From positions 62,001 to 126,000 of the forward strand of contig NZ_LJHY01000018.1 of NCBI RefSeq assembly GCF_001295795.1: 64,000 bases of DNA, given 5' to 3'. Of the stretch, positions 37,616 to 47,477 are shown piece by piece. Origin of the DNA: Novosphingobium sp. AAP83. GTDB taxonomy: Bacteria > Pseudomonadota > Alphaproteobacteria > Sphingomonadales > Sphingomonadaceae. The position numbers and the translations under genes are program-made. The notes under the pieces were generated by a model. It was not told the DNA's origin, did not search any database, and was given only the letters and a program-made list of their open reading frames with translations. Numbering within the stretch: position 1 is the first letter of the stretch; every line of letters begins with the position of its first letter.

Positions 37616-38712
37616 TTCGTAGCCTCGCACATCGCGCGGATCGCGGCGGCAATCTCGTCCATCTGTTCGGGCGTGCCGATGGTGATGCGCAGGCCTTGCG
37701 GCAGGCCTTGCCCCGGCAACCAGCGCGTGATGTAACCGTGGTCCATCAGACCGGTATAGACCGCTTCCGCGCTTAGTTTGCCTTCAAACAGGATCAGCAC
37801 AAAGTTGGCTTGGCTCGGCAATGGCCGCACGCCATGATTGCCCAACGCCTCCAGCTTTTCGACAAAACGCGCGCGCTGCTCGGCATTGTGGCGGCGCGAT
37901 GCTTCGACAAAGGCCTGATCGCGCACTGCGGCAAGGCCGGTTGCCTGTCCGCTGATCGAGATATTGAACGGCCCGCGTATACGGTTGAGCATATCAACCA
38001 CATCGGCATGACCGGTGCCCCAGCCGATCCGCTCTCCGGCAAGGCCATAGATTTTCGAGAACGTGCGCGTGACCAGCACGTTGCTCGCATTGGCCGCCAG
38101 TTCCAGCGCGCCGTCATCATGCTCGGGATCAAGGTATTCGGCATAAGCGCCATCAAGCACCAGCAGAATATCGCTGCGCAATCCGGCGTGCAGCCGCGCG
38201 ATTTCCGCGCGGGGTAGCCAGCTTCCGGTGGGATTGTTGGGATTGGCCAGAAACACCACCCGCGTGCGTTCGGTCACGCAGGCCAGCAGCGTATCAACAT
38301 CCGTGCCGTAATCGGCATCGGGTGCGATAACCGGCACCGCGCCGCAACGCCGCGCGGCAATGTCGTAAACCGAAAAGCCATAGCGAACGTAAAGCACTTC
38401 ATCGCCGGGGCCAGCATAGGCTTGGGCTGCAAGATTCAGCAATTCGTCAGACCCTGTGCCCATCACGATGCGCGCGGGATCAATGCCATGCACCTCGCCA
38501 ATCGCGCGGCGCAGTTCAACGCTGTCGGGATCAGGATAACGCGCCGGATCGCCCAGATGGAGGCGCGCATCCAAGGCCTGGGCGCTGCTGCCCAGCGGAT
38601 TTTCATTAGCGGAAAGCTTGGTCAGCACTTTGCCGTCGGCCCCGGTCGATTTGCCGGGAACATAAGCGTGAATGCCGAGGATCCAGTCCTTGGGTTGCGG
38701 TGCGTTTGCCAT
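37612..38712 (-). CDS. hisC: Histidinol-phosphate aminotransferase (HisC-type)
   Basis: The 366-residue class II PLP aminotransferase has [12 protein letters not shown] near the N-terminus, [15 protein letters not shown], and the PLP Lys in [17 protein letters not shown]. It may act on histidinol phosphate, aromatic amino acids or both. Its coupling to tyrA (GTGA) and the absence of other his genes point to a role in tyrosine or phenylalanine synthesis as well. Confidence 0.9.
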   Translation of the reverse strand: MANAPQPKDWILGIHAYVPGKSTGADGKVLTKLSANENPLGSSAQALDARLHLGDPARYPDPDSVELRRAIGEVHGIDPARIVMGTGSDELLNLAAQAYAGPGDEVLYVRYGFSVYDIAARRCGAVPVIAPDADYGTDVDTLLACVTERTRVVFLANPNNPTGSWLPRAEIARLHAGLRSDILLVLDGAYAEYLDPEHDDGALELAANASNVLVTRTFSKIYGLAGERIGWGTGHADVVDMLNRIRGPFNISISGQATGLAAVRDQAFVEASRRHNAEQRARFVEKLEALGNHGVRPLPSQANFVLILFEGKLSAEAVYTGLMDHGYITRWLPGQGLPQGLRITIGTPEQMDEIAAAIRAMCEATK

Positions 38713-38806
38713 AGTGTGGGGGCTTTAGTGTTTGCGCAGCCCTGCGGCAAGCGGCCCGCCGGAACAGGGCCAAAAAAGGGAATTTTTGAAATGAAACCCA
38801 TACCCT

Positions 38807-38870
38807 CGTCATTGCGAGAAGGCGAAGCCGACGAAGCAATCCAGAGCGGCTATGCGCTGCGCTCGCAATG
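38807..38870. repeat. Interspersed palindromic repeat element
   Basis: CATTGCGAG (38810-38818) and CTCGCAATG (38862-38870) form a perfect 9-base inverted repeat. They enclose GAAGCAATCCAGAGC, a sequence known from small dispersed repeats in many bacteria. The element lies in the hisC/amtB gap and encodes nothing. Only one copy is seen in this window. Confidence 0.6.
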
Positions 38871-38907
38871 GCAAACTTACGGTTCACAAGACCGCCCATC
38901 GCAAAAC

Positions 38908-38943
38908 AAAAAAAGGGCCGGAAGCGGGCTAGCGCTTCCGGCC
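38908..38943 (-). terminator. Rho-independent terminator of glnK-amtB
   Basis: GGCCGGAAGCG (38916-38926) pairs perfectly with CGCTTCCGGCC (38933-38943) around a 6-base loop. On the minus strand it is followed by a run of seven T (38914-38908). It lies ~93 bases after the amtB stop. Confidence 0.9.
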
Positions 38944-39035
38944 TTAGTATGTTCGCAGGAGGAACAAGGTTTGGCGGAGAGGGTGTTGAGAGGGAGAGGG
39001 TCTGTTAACCCCCACTCCGCCAATTCGGTAAAAAC

Positions 39036-40454
39036 TCAGTAGTTGTAAGCGCGTTCGCCGTGCTCGGAGATGTCGAGACCTTCGCGCTCGGATTCTTCCG
39101 AAGGACGCAGACCAAGGGTCTTGTCGACGATGAAGAAGATGATCGCTGAGCCGACGCCCGAGAAGACGACCGTGAACAAGACAGCCTTGATCTGGGTCAT
39201 CACCTGCGTGCCGATGCTGTAGCTGTCAGCGTCGAAGCCTGCAGGGAACACGGTGTAATCGAACACGCCTTGGCCACCGAGCGACGGAGCCGCAACAATG
39301 CCGGTGGCGATTGCGCCGACGATGCCGCCCACGCCGTGTACGCCGAACACGTCGAGTGTATCGTCATACTTCAGCTTGCTCTTCAGCGTGCTGACGAACA
39401 GGTAGCAGATGGGCGAGACGACGAGGCCGAGAACAATCGAAGTCATCGGAGCGCCAAGGCCCGAAGCTGGCGTAATGGCGACGAGACCGGCGACGGCACC
39501 CGTTGCAGCGCCCAACATCGAAGGCTTGCCGTGGTGAAGCTGTTCGACAATCGCCCAGGAGACGGCTGCGGCAGCGGTGGCGACGAAGGTGTTGATGAAT
39601 GCAACTGCGGTTACGCCGTTGGCTTCAAGGTTGGAACCGGCGTTGAAACCGAACCAGCCCACCCACAGCAGCGAAGCGCCGATCATGGTCATGGTCAATG
39701 AGTGCGGCGGGGTGGCTTCCTTGCCGAAACCGATGCGCTTGCCGATCATGATGCAGCCAACAAGGCCTGCGATACCTGCGTTGATGTGCACAACCGTGCC
39801 ACCAGCGAAGTCCAGCGCGCCCATGGCCCAAAGGAAACCGGCGTCGGTAGGAGCGTCAGGCAGGAAGTCTGGGCCAGCCCAGTACCAAACCATGTGCGCC
39901 ATCGGGAAATAGATGCAGGTCAGCCAAAGGACCGTGAACACCATCAGCGAGCTGAACTTCACACGTTCCGCAAAAGCACCGACGATCAACGCTGGCGTGA
40001 TGCAAGCGAAGGTCATCTGGAAGATCACGAACGCGTATTCGGGAATATATACGTTGTTCGAGAAGGTTGCTGCATAGGTCGTGGCATCCACGCCCATCAG
40101 GAACATTTTCGAAAAACCGCCAACGAACGGGCCGCCGCTGGTGAAAGCCATCGAATAGCCCCAGCTTACCCAGACGAGCGCTGCGACTGAAACGATCATG
40201 AACACCTGCATCAGCACGCTGAGCATATTTTTGGTGCGGACAAGACCGCCGTAGAAAAGTGCAAGAGCAGGTACGCTCATCATAAGGACGAGCGCGGAGC
40301 TGATGAGCATCCAGGTCGTATCGCCCTTATCGACCATACCGGCCATCTGTTCAACGGTTGGCGCCTTGATCGGCCCATCCTGTGCAAAAGCAGCTGTTGC
40401 GGCGAAGAGCGAAGCGCCCGTTCCAGCCAAGCCACCGATCATCTTACGGATCAT
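39036..40454 (-). CDS. amtB: Ammonium transporter
   Basis: The ~472-residue protein has a cleavable signal peptide (ending near TAAFAQ) and eleven transmembrane segments of the Amt family. The twin pore histidines are probably those in FPMAHMVWYW and FGVHGVGGIVGA. The C-terminal tail contains GLDISEHGERAYNY. ATG at 40454 is preceded by AGGGGAA; an in-frame start at 40493 lies inside glnK. It is co-transcribed with glnK, which would plug the pore when nitrogen is plentiful. A terminator follows. Confidence 0.94.
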   Translation of the reverse strand: MIRKMIGGLAGTGASLFAATAAFAQDGPIKAPTVEQMAGMVDKGDTTWMLISSALVLMMSVPALALFYGGLVRTKNMLSVLMQVFMIVSVAALVWVSWGYSMAFTSGGPFVGGFSKMFLMGVDATTYAATFSNNVYIPEYAFVIFQMTFACITPALIVGAFAERVKFSSLMVFTVLWLTCIYFPMAHMVWYWAGPDFLPDAPTDAGFLWAMGALDFAGGTVVHINAGIAGLVGCIMIGKRIGFGKEATPPHSLTMTMIGASLLWVGWFGFNAGSNLEANGVTAVAFINTFVATAAAAVSWAIVEQLHHGKPSMLGAATGAVAGLVAITPASGLGAPMTSIVLGLVVSPICYLFVSTLKSKLKYDDTLDVFGVHGVGGIVGAIATGIVAAPSLGGQGVFDYTVFPAGFDADSYSIGTQVMTQIKAVLFTVVFSGVGSAIIFFIVDKTLGLRPSEESEREGLDISEHGERAYNY

Positions 40455-40489
40455 GTTGGTTCCCCTAAGGTCGGAATTGGAAGGCGCGC

Positions 40490-40828
40490 TCACAGCGCGG
40501 TATCCCCGGTTTCGCCGGTGCGGATGCGGGTGGCCGACGCGAGGTCGAGCACGAACACCTTGCCGTCACCAATAGCTTCGGTGCTGGCTGCCTGCTGGAT
40601 CGTTTCCACGATCTGCGGCGCAAGATCATCGCTAGCTGCGATTTCGATCTTCACCTTTGGAAGCATATTGGTTGAATATTCAGCGCCACGGTAAATTTCA
40701 GTCTGGCCTTTCTGCCGACCAAAACCTTTGACCTCCGACACCGTCATCCCGGCAACGCCAAGCGCCGACAGTGCTTCACGCACTTCATCGAGCTTGAACG
40801 GCTTGATGATGGCTATGATGAATTTCAT
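40490..40828 (-). CDS. glnK: Nitrogen regulatory protein P-II
   Basis: This 112-residue signalling trimer subunit begins MKFIIAIIKPFKLDEV and carries the T-loop YRGAEYSTNMLPK with Tyr51, the uridylylation site. B-loop elements (IGDGKVFVLDL) bind ATP/ADP. GlnK is expected to bind AmtB and be modified by GlnD, encoded at 52103 in this window. A near-perfect sigma-54 promoter lies upstream. The name glnK rather than glnB follows from linkage to amtB. Confidence 0.94.
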   Translation of the reverse strand: MKFIIAIIKPFKLDEVREALSALGVAGMTVSEVKGFGRQKGQTEIYRGAEYSTNMLPKVKIEIAASDDLAPQIVETIQQAASTEAIGDGKVFVLDLASATRIRTGETGDTAL

Positions 40829-40883
40829 TCACGCCCCCCTTCATGAACCTTCACGCCGGGCGACCTGCCGGCAGAGGTAGTAA

Positions 40884-40899
40884 AGCAAGGGTCATGCCA
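40884..40899 (-). promoter_or_regulatory. Sigma-54 promoter of glnK-amtB
   Basis: On the minus strand TGGCATGACCCTTGCT matches the consensus TGGCACRNNNNTTGCW at every defined base but one. The GC and GG elements have correct -12/-24 spacing. It lies 56 bases before the glnK start, the expected place for nitrogen-controlled transcription. No clear NtrC dyad was recognised upstream. Confidence 0.82.
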
Positions 40900-40992
40900 A
40901 ACACGTATTTTTCACGGAATCAGGTATTTATGGGAACCAAGTTGATCGTGCATGAATTGAACGCGCCCGATTCTTGAGCAACAATTCAGCAA

Positions 40993-41009
40993 TGCCTAAA
41001 GTTTAGGCA
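40993..41009. promoter_or_regulatory. 17-base perfect palindrome upstream of glnK
   Basis: TGCCTAAA-G-TTTAGGCA is an 8-1-8 palindrome about 95 bases upstream of the sigma-54 promoter and 18 bases after the nuclease stop codon. A further GCCTAAA lies at 41020-41026. There is no T-tract, so an activator or repressor site is more likely than a terminator. Confidence 0.45.
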
Positions 41010-41026
41010 CATCTGCCCGCCTAAAT

Positions 41027-41749
41027 TCAAGGCAATCGCAAGTTGGCCCACACCGGCAAATGATCAGAACCCACCGCCGCCAAGGCGCTACGATGTACGC
41101 CTGCATCCTCAACTTCGAAGCCTTGGCTGATCACAATCCGGTCCAATTGCGCCAGCGGCCGGCGCGAAGGGAAGCTGCGACCCGGTGCCAAAACCCGCAA
41201 TGGCGGGCGGAACGCTGCTAACGCGCCGCCCTTCACTGACCACTCGTTAAGGTCGCCCATCATCACGGCGTGACCTTGTACAGCATGGTCCGCGACGTGC
41301 GAACACACCGCCTCAACTTGCGCCCACCGCCGCAGACCAGACAGATCGAGATGCATGCCAATCACCCGCACCACTTGGCCTGCTATGCGCAGTGAAGCGC
41401 AAACCGCGCCGCGCGGCTCGATGGTCGGTAACGGCACCGCGCAGGCACCCAGCACCTCAATATCACGCCGCACCAACAAGGCATTGCCATGCCAACCCAT
41501 GCTCGCTGCGGTGCGCGCGCTATCGTAATGACCGGGCTCAATCACTTGCCATGGGCTGTGATCATCCAGCGCCGCACGCGGCAGCACCGCTTCACGCATA
41601 CCATAGCGCCGGTCGGCCTCTTGCAGCGCGATCACATCGGCATCAATTTCGCGCAGGACCCTGAGGATACGATCCGGATCGCGCTTGCGGTCCAGCCCCA
41701 CGCCCTTATGGATGTTGTAACTGGCGACTTTGAGCGTAACGCCGCTCAG
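41027..41749 (-). CDS. Endonuclease/exonuclease/phosphatase (EEP) family protein with apparent CTG start
   Basis: The EEP-fold protein has ALQEAD (metal-binding Glu), VIGMHLDLSG, MMGDLNEW and the C-terminal SDHLP catalytic motif. The conserved N-terminal strand KVASYNIHKGVGLD, with its metal-site Asn, lies upstream of the first ATG/GTG-type start in frame (GTG at 41701). No ATG, GTG or TTG occurs between the upstream stop and that segment. CTG at 41749 overlaps the hydrolase stop as CTGA and has GAAGGA six bases upstream, so it is the probable start, giving 240 residues. Substrate (nucleic acid, lipid or nucleotide) is unknown. Confidence 0.82.
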   Translation of the reverse strand: MSGVTLKVASYNIHKGVGLDRKRDPDRILRVLREIDADVIALQEADRRYGMREAVLPRAALDDHSPWQVIEPGHYDSARTAASMGWHGNALLVRRDIEVLGACAVPLPTIEPRGAVCASLRIAGQVVRVIGMHLDLSGLRRWAQVEAVCSHVADHAVQGHAVMMGDLNEWSVKGGALAAFRPPLRVLAPGRSFPSRRPLAQLDRIVISQGFEVEDAGVHRSALAAVGSDHLPVWANLRLP

Positions 41750-42618
41750 AGGAAATCCTTCAGCGTTTTGATAAACATGTCGAACTGGTCATGATGCAAC
41801 CAGTGCCCCGCGTTTTCAAACTCCACCACCTGCGCGGTTTTGAAATGCTTGATCCGGCCATCTGTATCAGGATTATCAGCCCATGAATCCGCCCCGTTTA
41901 ACAGCAGCGTCGGGCACGTAATCGCGCTCCACAACTGTTGCACAAACCCGGGCGCAATATCGTAAGGCGATCCATCGACGTGAAGATGCGGATCAAACTT
42001 CCAAGTGAATGAGCCATCTTCATTGCGATTAATGCCATGCAGCGTCAGATGTCGGGCCTGATCGTCAGTCAGATAAGGGTTGGCCGCTTTCATTCGCGCA
42101 TAGGCATCTTCAAGCGTTGAATAGCGACGCGGCATAAGCCCGGCTGCTTTGCGCTTTTCGCCGATGTATTCGCGGACCCGCCGCGCAAACGGCACATTCT
42201 TGATCAACGTCTCGCTCGCATTGGTCGGGAAAATACCTTCAATAGCCACGAGCTTGCGTACGTTTTCTGGAAAAAGCCCCGCATAGCGCAGGCTGACATT
42301 GGCCCCCCATGAATGCGCAACGATCGTCACCGGTGCTAAATCTAGCTGCCGGACCAGTTGCGCAAGATCGTAAACAAGGTCCATCGTCCGGTAATTGCCG
42401 TCCGAATTCCATTCGCTATCGCCATGGCCGCGATGATCCATCGCGATGATGTGCCAATCTTCGCGCAGCGCTTCTGCGGTCCAATCCCACGAACGGCAAT
42501 GGTCACGCCCGCCGTGCACCAGCAGCAACGGGGGCTTCTCGGGATTCCCCCAATCCACATAGTGGAGCCGCTGGCGCTGCGAGATAAACGTGTTTGATGT
42601 GGGGCCAAGGAGTTGCAT
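41746..42618 (-). CDS. Alpha/beta hydrolase
   Basis: The ~290-residue protein has an alpha/beta-hydrolase fold: oxyanion segment LLLVHGGRDHCRSWD, MDHRGHGDSEW, nucleophile elbow in AHSWGAN (Ser), and a C-terminal His in NAGHWLHHDQ. ATG at 42618 is preferred over the TTG at 42669. The substrate is not deducible. It is followed by the nuclease gene with a 4-base overlap and lies 59 bases after prfC. Confidence 0.88.
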   Translation of the reverse strand: MQLLGPTSNTFISQRQRLHYVDWGNPEKPPLLLVHGGRDHCRSWDWTAEALREDWHIIAMDHRGHGDSEWNSDGNYRTMDLVYDLAQLVRQLDLAPVTIVAHSWGANVSLRYAGLFPENVRKLVAIEGIFPTNASETLIKNVPFARRVREYIGEKRKAAGLMPRRYSTLEDAYARMKAANPYLTDDQARHLTLHGINRNEDGSFTWKFDPHLHVDGSPYDIAPGFVQQLWSAITCPTLLLNGADSWADNPDTDGRIKHFKTAQVVEFENAGHWLHHDQFDMFIKTLKDFL

Positions 42619-42676
42619 CGCAGCTACCTGCCCTTGATAGCGCAGGGATTCAACCCCCGCGCCGAACAAAGCAGGG

Positions 42677-44197
42677 CTACCTTTCCTTGGTCGCCGAGAA
42701 GATCAAATCAGGATTGCGCTCCTGCTGATAGCTCACATCCCACGAAGAACGCGCCATAAATACCGGATCGCCATCGCGGTCCTTGGCCAGGTTCGACATG
42801 TTAAAATCTGTAAAGCCCTTCAGCGCTGTCTCGCTGCCCTTGATCCAGCGCGCAGTATCGAACGGTGATGGCTCAAGCACCGCCTCGACCTTGTACTCCG
42901 CCTCAAGCCGCGAAACGAGCACTTCGAGCTGCAATTGCCCCACCACGCCGACAATCCACTGGCTGCCAATCTCGGGATAGAACACCTGGATCACGCCCTC
43001 TTCCGAAAGGTCATCCAGCGCCTTGCGCAGTTGCTTGGTCTTGGTCGGGTCTTTCAACTGGACGCGGCGCAGGATTTCCGGCGCGAAGTTGGGCAACCCG
43101 GTAAAGCGCACATCGTTGCGTTCCGATAGCGTATCGCCCACGCGCAAGGTGCCGTGGTTGGGAATGCCGATGATGTCGCCTGCCTCGGCCGTATCGGCAA
43201 TTTCACGGTCCTGCGCAAAGAACAGGATCGGTGAATGCACCGCAATCGGTTTGCCAAGGCCCGAAGGCGTCAGCTTCATGCCGCGCCGGAACGTGCCCGA
43301 AACCATGCGCATGAAGGCGATGCGGTCACGGTGCTGCGGGTCCATATTGGCCTGCACCTTGAAGATGAAGCCGGTCACATCGGCGCGCTCGGGATCGATA
43401 ATCCCCTGATCGGACGATTGCGGACGCGGCGGCGGCGCAAACTTGGCAATCGCCTCGATCAGATCGATCACGCCAAAGTTCTTCAGCGCCGATCCGAAAT
43501 AGACCGGCGTCAGATCACCATTGCGATAGGCTTCCATGTCAAATTCGGGATAGCCTGCCCGCGCCAGCTCGATTTCTTCGGCAATGTCGTCGGGAATATC
43601 AACGGCAGGCTCAACTTTTCCCAGAAACTCGCGGCTATCACCATCGGGGCGCGCAATCGTCTCGTCGGCAAAGCTCATCACGCCTTGAAAAAGGCCGCCC
43701 ATGCCGATCGGCCAGGACATCGGCACCACATCCAGCGCCAGCGCATCAGCCACTTCGTCGAGCGTCTCGAACACAGACCGGCCTTCGCGGTCCACCTTGT
43801 TCACAAAGGTAATGATCGGCACCGACCGCAACCGGCACACCTCGAACAGCTTGCGCGTCTGCGGCTCGATACCCTTTGCGGCATCGATCACCATGATCGC
43901 CGAATCAACTGCGGTCAGCGTGCGATAGGTGTCTTCGGAAAAGTCTTCGTGGCCCGGCGTATCCAGCAGGTTGAAGACGATGCCATCCTTCTGGAACGTC
44001 ATCACCGAGGACGTCACCGAAATTCCGCGCTGCTGCTCGATCTTCATCCAGTCAGACCGCGCCCGCCGCGCAGCCCCGCGCGCCTTGACCTCGCCCGCCA
44101 AGTGAATCGCGCCGCCTTGAAGCAGCAGCTTCTCGGTCAGCGTCGTCTTACCGGCGTCAGGATGGGAGATGATGGCGAAGGTGCGGCGATTGGACAT
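42677..44197 (-). CDS. prfC: Peptide chain release factor 3
   Basis: RF3 is the GTPase that recycles RF1 and RF2 from the ribosome. The ~506-residue protein has G1 SHPDAGKTTLTEKLL, G3 DTPGHEDFSEDTYRTL and G4 NKVDREGR, then the RF3-specific C-terminal domains. ATG at 44197 matches the usual N-terminus (SNRRTFAIISHPD); the frame is open further upstream into the epimerase gene, but that would add an unlikely extension. AGGTGG precedes the start. Confidence 0.96.
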   Translation of the reverse strand: MSNRRTFAIISHPDAGKTTLTEKLLLQGGAIHLAGEVKARGAARRARSDWMKIEQQRGISVTSSVMTFQKDGIVFNLLDTPGHEDFSEDTYRTLTAVDSAIMVIDAAKGIEPQTRKLFEVCRLRSVPIITFVNKVDREGRSVFETLDEVADALALDVVPMSWPIGMGGLFQGVMSFADETIARPDGDSREFLGKVEPAVDIPDDIAEEIELARAGYPEFDMEAYRNGDLTPVYFGSALKNFGVIDLIEAIAKFAPPPRPQSSDQGIIDPERADVTGFIFKVQANMDPQHRDRIAFMRMVSGTFRRGMKLTPSGLGKPIAVHSPILFFAQDREIADTAEAGDIIGIPNHGTLRVGDTLSERNDVRFTGLPNFAPEILRRVQLKDPTKTKQLRKALDDLSEEGVIQVFYPEIGSQWIVGVVGQLQLEVLVSRLEAEYKVEAVLEPSPFDTARWIKGSETALKGFTDFNMSNLAKDRDGDPVFMARSSWDVSYQQERNPDLIFSATKER

Positions 44198-44208
44198 GGG
44201 GCTGCCAC

Positions 44209-45090
44209 CTAGCGGGGGCGAAGGCTTACGTCCATGCGGAAGCTGCGCGATTGGGCAGGTTCCAGCAGGACCACACCCGGCTTGTCGCGAAAATCGCCAG
44301 CAAAGCCTTCGGGATCGGCATGGCCAGCCCAAGGTTCGATGCAGATATAGCGGGCACCCGGCACTTGCCACAGGCCAAGCGCATGCGTGTCGGGAAAGCC
44401 AATGTCGAGCCAAGGCCCGCCTTCGACGCCATAGGACAGCGACCGGCTGGAAAGCTGGTCCCAGATCACCGCATCGGTGCGGAACAAGTCCCCGGACAGC
44501 GCCAGTTCGCGGCCCGTAACCGGCGTTGCTTCGGCCTCCGGCAGCAAAACGCCAGTGCCGCTGGCAACGCGGCGCACATCCTGCGGCTCCGCTTTTTCAA
44601 ACACCAGCTTGTGCGCAGCCTTATCCGCCCCGCCCGGTAGCGGCCACGCGAAGGCCGGATGATAGCCAAAGTTGAACGGCAAAGCCTCGCCATTGGGATT
44701 GGTCACGCTGGCTTCCATCACCAGCGTCATTCCGTCCAACCGGTATGCCATCTCCAGCACGAAGCCGAACGGATAGACTTTGCGCGTATCTGGCGAATCA
44801 GTCAGCCGAAACCGCGCCTCTGCCCCTTCAACATGCACCGGCGCAAACATGCTGCGGCGGGCAAAGCCATGACGCGGCAGCGCATATTCGCGCCTATCCA
44901 GCCGCAACACATCGCCATTCAGCGACCCAACAATCGGGAACAGCAGCGGCGCGTGCCCGCCCCAGAACGCCGGATCGGCATCAGTCAGGTATTCGCGGGC
45001 ATCGCCATCCGTCAAAGACCACAGTTCCGCGCCAAGCGGATTGATCCGCGCGGTCAGCTCGCCATTGGTGATTGCGATCAGTTCGGTCAT
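44209..45090 (-). CDS. Aldose 1-epimerase family protein
   Basis: The 293-residue protein has the galactose mutarotase-like fold (LacX subgroup): ARINPLGAELWSL, PRHGFARRSMF with a catalytic-type His, FNFGYHPAFAWPL, and WAGHADPEGF near the C-terminus. The reaction is probably sugar anomer interconversion, but the substrate is unknown. It overlaps the pheT stop by 4 bases (ATGA), so it is translated with the synthetase genes, an unusual partner. Confidence 0.85.
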   Translation of the reverse strand: MTELIAITNGELTARINPLGAELWSLTDGDAREYLTDADPAFWGGHAPLLFPIVGSLNGDVLRLDRREYALPRHGFARRSMFAPVHVEGAEARFRLTDSPDTRKVYPFGFVLEMAYRLDGMTLVMEASVTNPNGEALPFNFGYHPAFAWPLPGGADKAAHKLVFEKAEPQDVRRVASGTGVLLPEAEATPVTGRELALSGDLFRTDAVIWDQLSSRSLSYGVEGGPWLDIGFPDTHALGLWQVPGARYICIEPWAGHADPEGFAGDFRDKPGVVLLEPAQSRSFRMDVSLRPR

Positions 45091-47477
45091 CCGCGCAACT
45101 GTGCACCTTGTTTGGCGGCGGCTGCAATAACCTTGTCGGCAATCGCCTTCAAAGCGGCCTCGTCATACGACTTCTCGACCGGTTGCAGCGTCACCTCGAT
45201 GGCCAGCGATTTCTGGCCTCCCGGCACACCAGCCCCACGGAAATCATCAAACACGCGCGCGGCTACAATATTGGCCTTGTCCGCGCCCTTGACCGAGCGC
45301 AGCAGATCGCCCGCCGCCACATCGGCCGCCACAAGGAACGCAAAGTCGCGGGTCACAGCCTGCAACGGCGGCGGCGCAAAGTGCGGACGGGCAAATGCGC
45401 CCGCGCCCTTTTTCGCCGGAATCCGGTCAAGGAACAGTTCCACCACCACAACCGGCCCATCAATGTCGAACGCCTTGGCTGTCACCGGATGCAGCACGCC
45501 GAACCGCGCCAGCACCGTTTTCGGACCCAAACGCAGCGTCGCAGACTGTCCCGGATGGAACTGCGGCCCCGCCTCGCCCATGACTTGCAGGTTATCCACC
45601 GGAGCACCGACTTCGGCCAGCAGCGCCACCGCCTCGGCCTTGGCGTCAAACGCATCGAAGACTTGCGCCTTGCCCGAGGCCCAGCCGCGCGCAACCTTCT
45701 CGCCTGCCAGCACCACGCCAAGGCTCAACTTCTCGTCGCTCGCGCCGCCCTCACCGCGCAGATAACGCCGCCCGATCTCGAACAGGCGCACCGATGATGC
45801 GCCGCGATCCAGATTGCGCTTCACCGCCGAAAGCAGCCCCGGCAACAGCGAAGGCCGCATGGTCTTCAGGTCTTCTGAAATCGGATTGGCCAGCGTCCAC
45901 AACGCTTCACCATCGGCAAAGTGCGAAGCCTCTGCCTCGGGCAGGAACGACCACGTAACCGCTTCATGCAGCCCGCGCGCCGCCGCTGCCCGGCGCACAC
46001 GGCGCTCAAGCATCTGCACCGGCGTTGCCGTCGGCTTGGCCACGCCATCGGCGCGCGGCAGCGGTGTGGAAGGTACCGCGTCCAGTCCGTGAACACGGAT
46101 CACTTCTTCAACAATATCAGGCGCGCCATCCACATCGGGCCGCCATTTTGGCACGGTTACCGCCCAGTCTGATGCGACCTCAAAGCCCAATGCCGCCAGA
46201 ATGCGCTTCTGTTCGGCATCGGCCACATCGATCCCGCCCAACCGTCCGGCCAGTTCCGGATCATAGGCCACGCTCTTGCGCGCGACCGGCGGTTCGCCCG
46301 CACGGATCACTTCAGACGCTTCACCGCCGCAAATCTCAAGGATCAGCGCGGTCAACAGGTCCATCCCGGTATCGAGGAACGCCGGATCAACCCCGCGTTC
46401 AAACCGTCCGCGCGCATCCGATGCCAACGCCAGCGCCTGACCCGTCCGCGCAATCGAAGGCGGGTCGAAGTAGGCGATCTCCAGCAGCACATCGGTGGTG
46501 TCATCAGCGCAGCCCGAATGCTCGCCGCCCATGATCCCGGCAATGTCATGCACGCCAGCATCATCGGCGATCACCGTCATCCACGGCTCAAGCCCATATT
46601 CCTTGCCATTGAGCGCGACGACCTTCTCGCCCGCCACAGCCTTGCGCGCCACAACCGCGCCCGAAAGCTTGGCCAGATCATAAGCATGCGCGGGGCGGCC
46701 ATAGCCGAGCATGACGAAGTTGGTCGCATCGACCAGCGCCGAGATCGGACGCTGGCCCGCAGACTTCAGGAAGTCCTGCAACCATTTCGGGCTGGGGCCA
46801 TTCTTCACCCCGCGAATGACGCGGCCATAGAATGCGGGGCATCCTTCCGCATCATCGGTGCGCACTTCAACCGGGCAAGGGAAGCTGCCCGCCACGGCTT
46901 GCGCCGCAATCGGCTTCAACACGCCAAGGCCAGCCGCCGCCAGATCGCGCGCGATGCCGTAAACGCCCATGCAATCGGGCCGGTTCGGCGTGATCGCCAC
47001 ATCGAACACCGGATCGGAGCCGACGTAATCGGCAAAGCTTGTGCCCACCGGCGCGTCTTCAGGCAGTTCGATGATGCCATCGTGATCTTCACCCAGGCCC
47101 AGCTCGCGCGTCGAACACATCATGCCATTCGATTCGACACCACGGATCGCCGAATTGCGCAGGACCATGCCATTGGCCGGAACCACTGCCCCCGCCGTGC
47201 CCAGCACACCGACAAGCCCCGCGCGCGCATTGGGCGCACCGCACACCACTTGCAGCGGCGTGCCATCCCCCAGATCAACCGAGAGCACTTGCAGCTTGTC
47301 CGCCTGCGGATGTTTTTCCGCACTCAACACGCGGGCCACGCGGAACTGCGTCAGCGCGGCAGAGGCATCTTCGACGCCTTCGATTTCCAACCCCAGCGAG
47401 GTCAGCTTTTCCGCGATGGTGCGCGCATCGGCCTTGGTATCAAGGACCGACTTCAGCCATGAAAGCGAGAACTTCAC
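45087..47477 (-). CDS. pheT: Phenylalanine--tRNA ligase beta subunit
   Basis: The 796-residue subunit has the expected order: N-terminal catalytic-like [13 protein letters not shown], a tRNA-binding OB domain (~residues 40-150, [10 protein letters not shown] and [11 protein letters not shown]), B3/B4 editing domain (residues ~210-395), B5 and a central domain ([17 protein letters not shown]), and a C-terminal anticodon-binding domain ([21 protein letters not shown]). The start is GTG at 47477, overlapping pheS as GTGA. Confidence 0.97.
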   Translation of the reverse strand: MKFSLSWLKSVLDTKADARTIAEKLTSLGLEIEGVEDASAALTQFRVARVLSAEKHPQADKLQVLSVDLGDGTPLQVVCGAPNARAGLVGVLGTAGAVVPANGMVLRNSAIRGVESNGMMCSTRELGLGEDHDGIIELPEDAPVGTSFADYVGSDPVFDVAITPNRPDCMGVYGIARDLAAAGLGVLKPIAAQAVAGSFPCPVEVRTDDAEGCPAFYGRVIRGVKNGPSPKWLQDFLKSAGQRPISALVDATNFVMLGYGRPAHAYDLAKLSGAVVARKAVAGEKVVALNGKEYGLEPWMTVIADDAGVHDIAGIMGGEHSGCADDTTDVLLEIAYFDPPSIARTGQALALASDARGRFERGVDPAFLDTGMDLLTALILEICGGEASEVIRAGEPPVARKSVAYDPELAGRLGGIDVADAEQKRILAALGFEVASDWAVTVPKWRPDVDGAPDIVEEVIRVHGLDAVPSTPLPRADGVAKPTATPVQMLERRVRRAAAARGLHEAVTWSFLPEAEASHFADGEALWTLANPISEDLKTMRPSLLPGLLSAVKRNLDRGASSVRLFEIGRRYLRGEGGASDEKLSLGVVLAGEKVARGWASGKAQVFDAFDAKAEAVALLAEVGAPVDNLQVMGEAGPQFHPGQSATLRLGPKTVLARFGVLHPVTAKAFDIDGPVVVVELFLDRIPAKKGAGAFARPHFAPPPLQAVTRDFAFLVAADVAAGDLLRSVKGADKANIVAARVFDDFRGAGVPGGQKSLAIEVTLQPVEKSYDEAALKAIADKVIAAAAKQGAQLRG

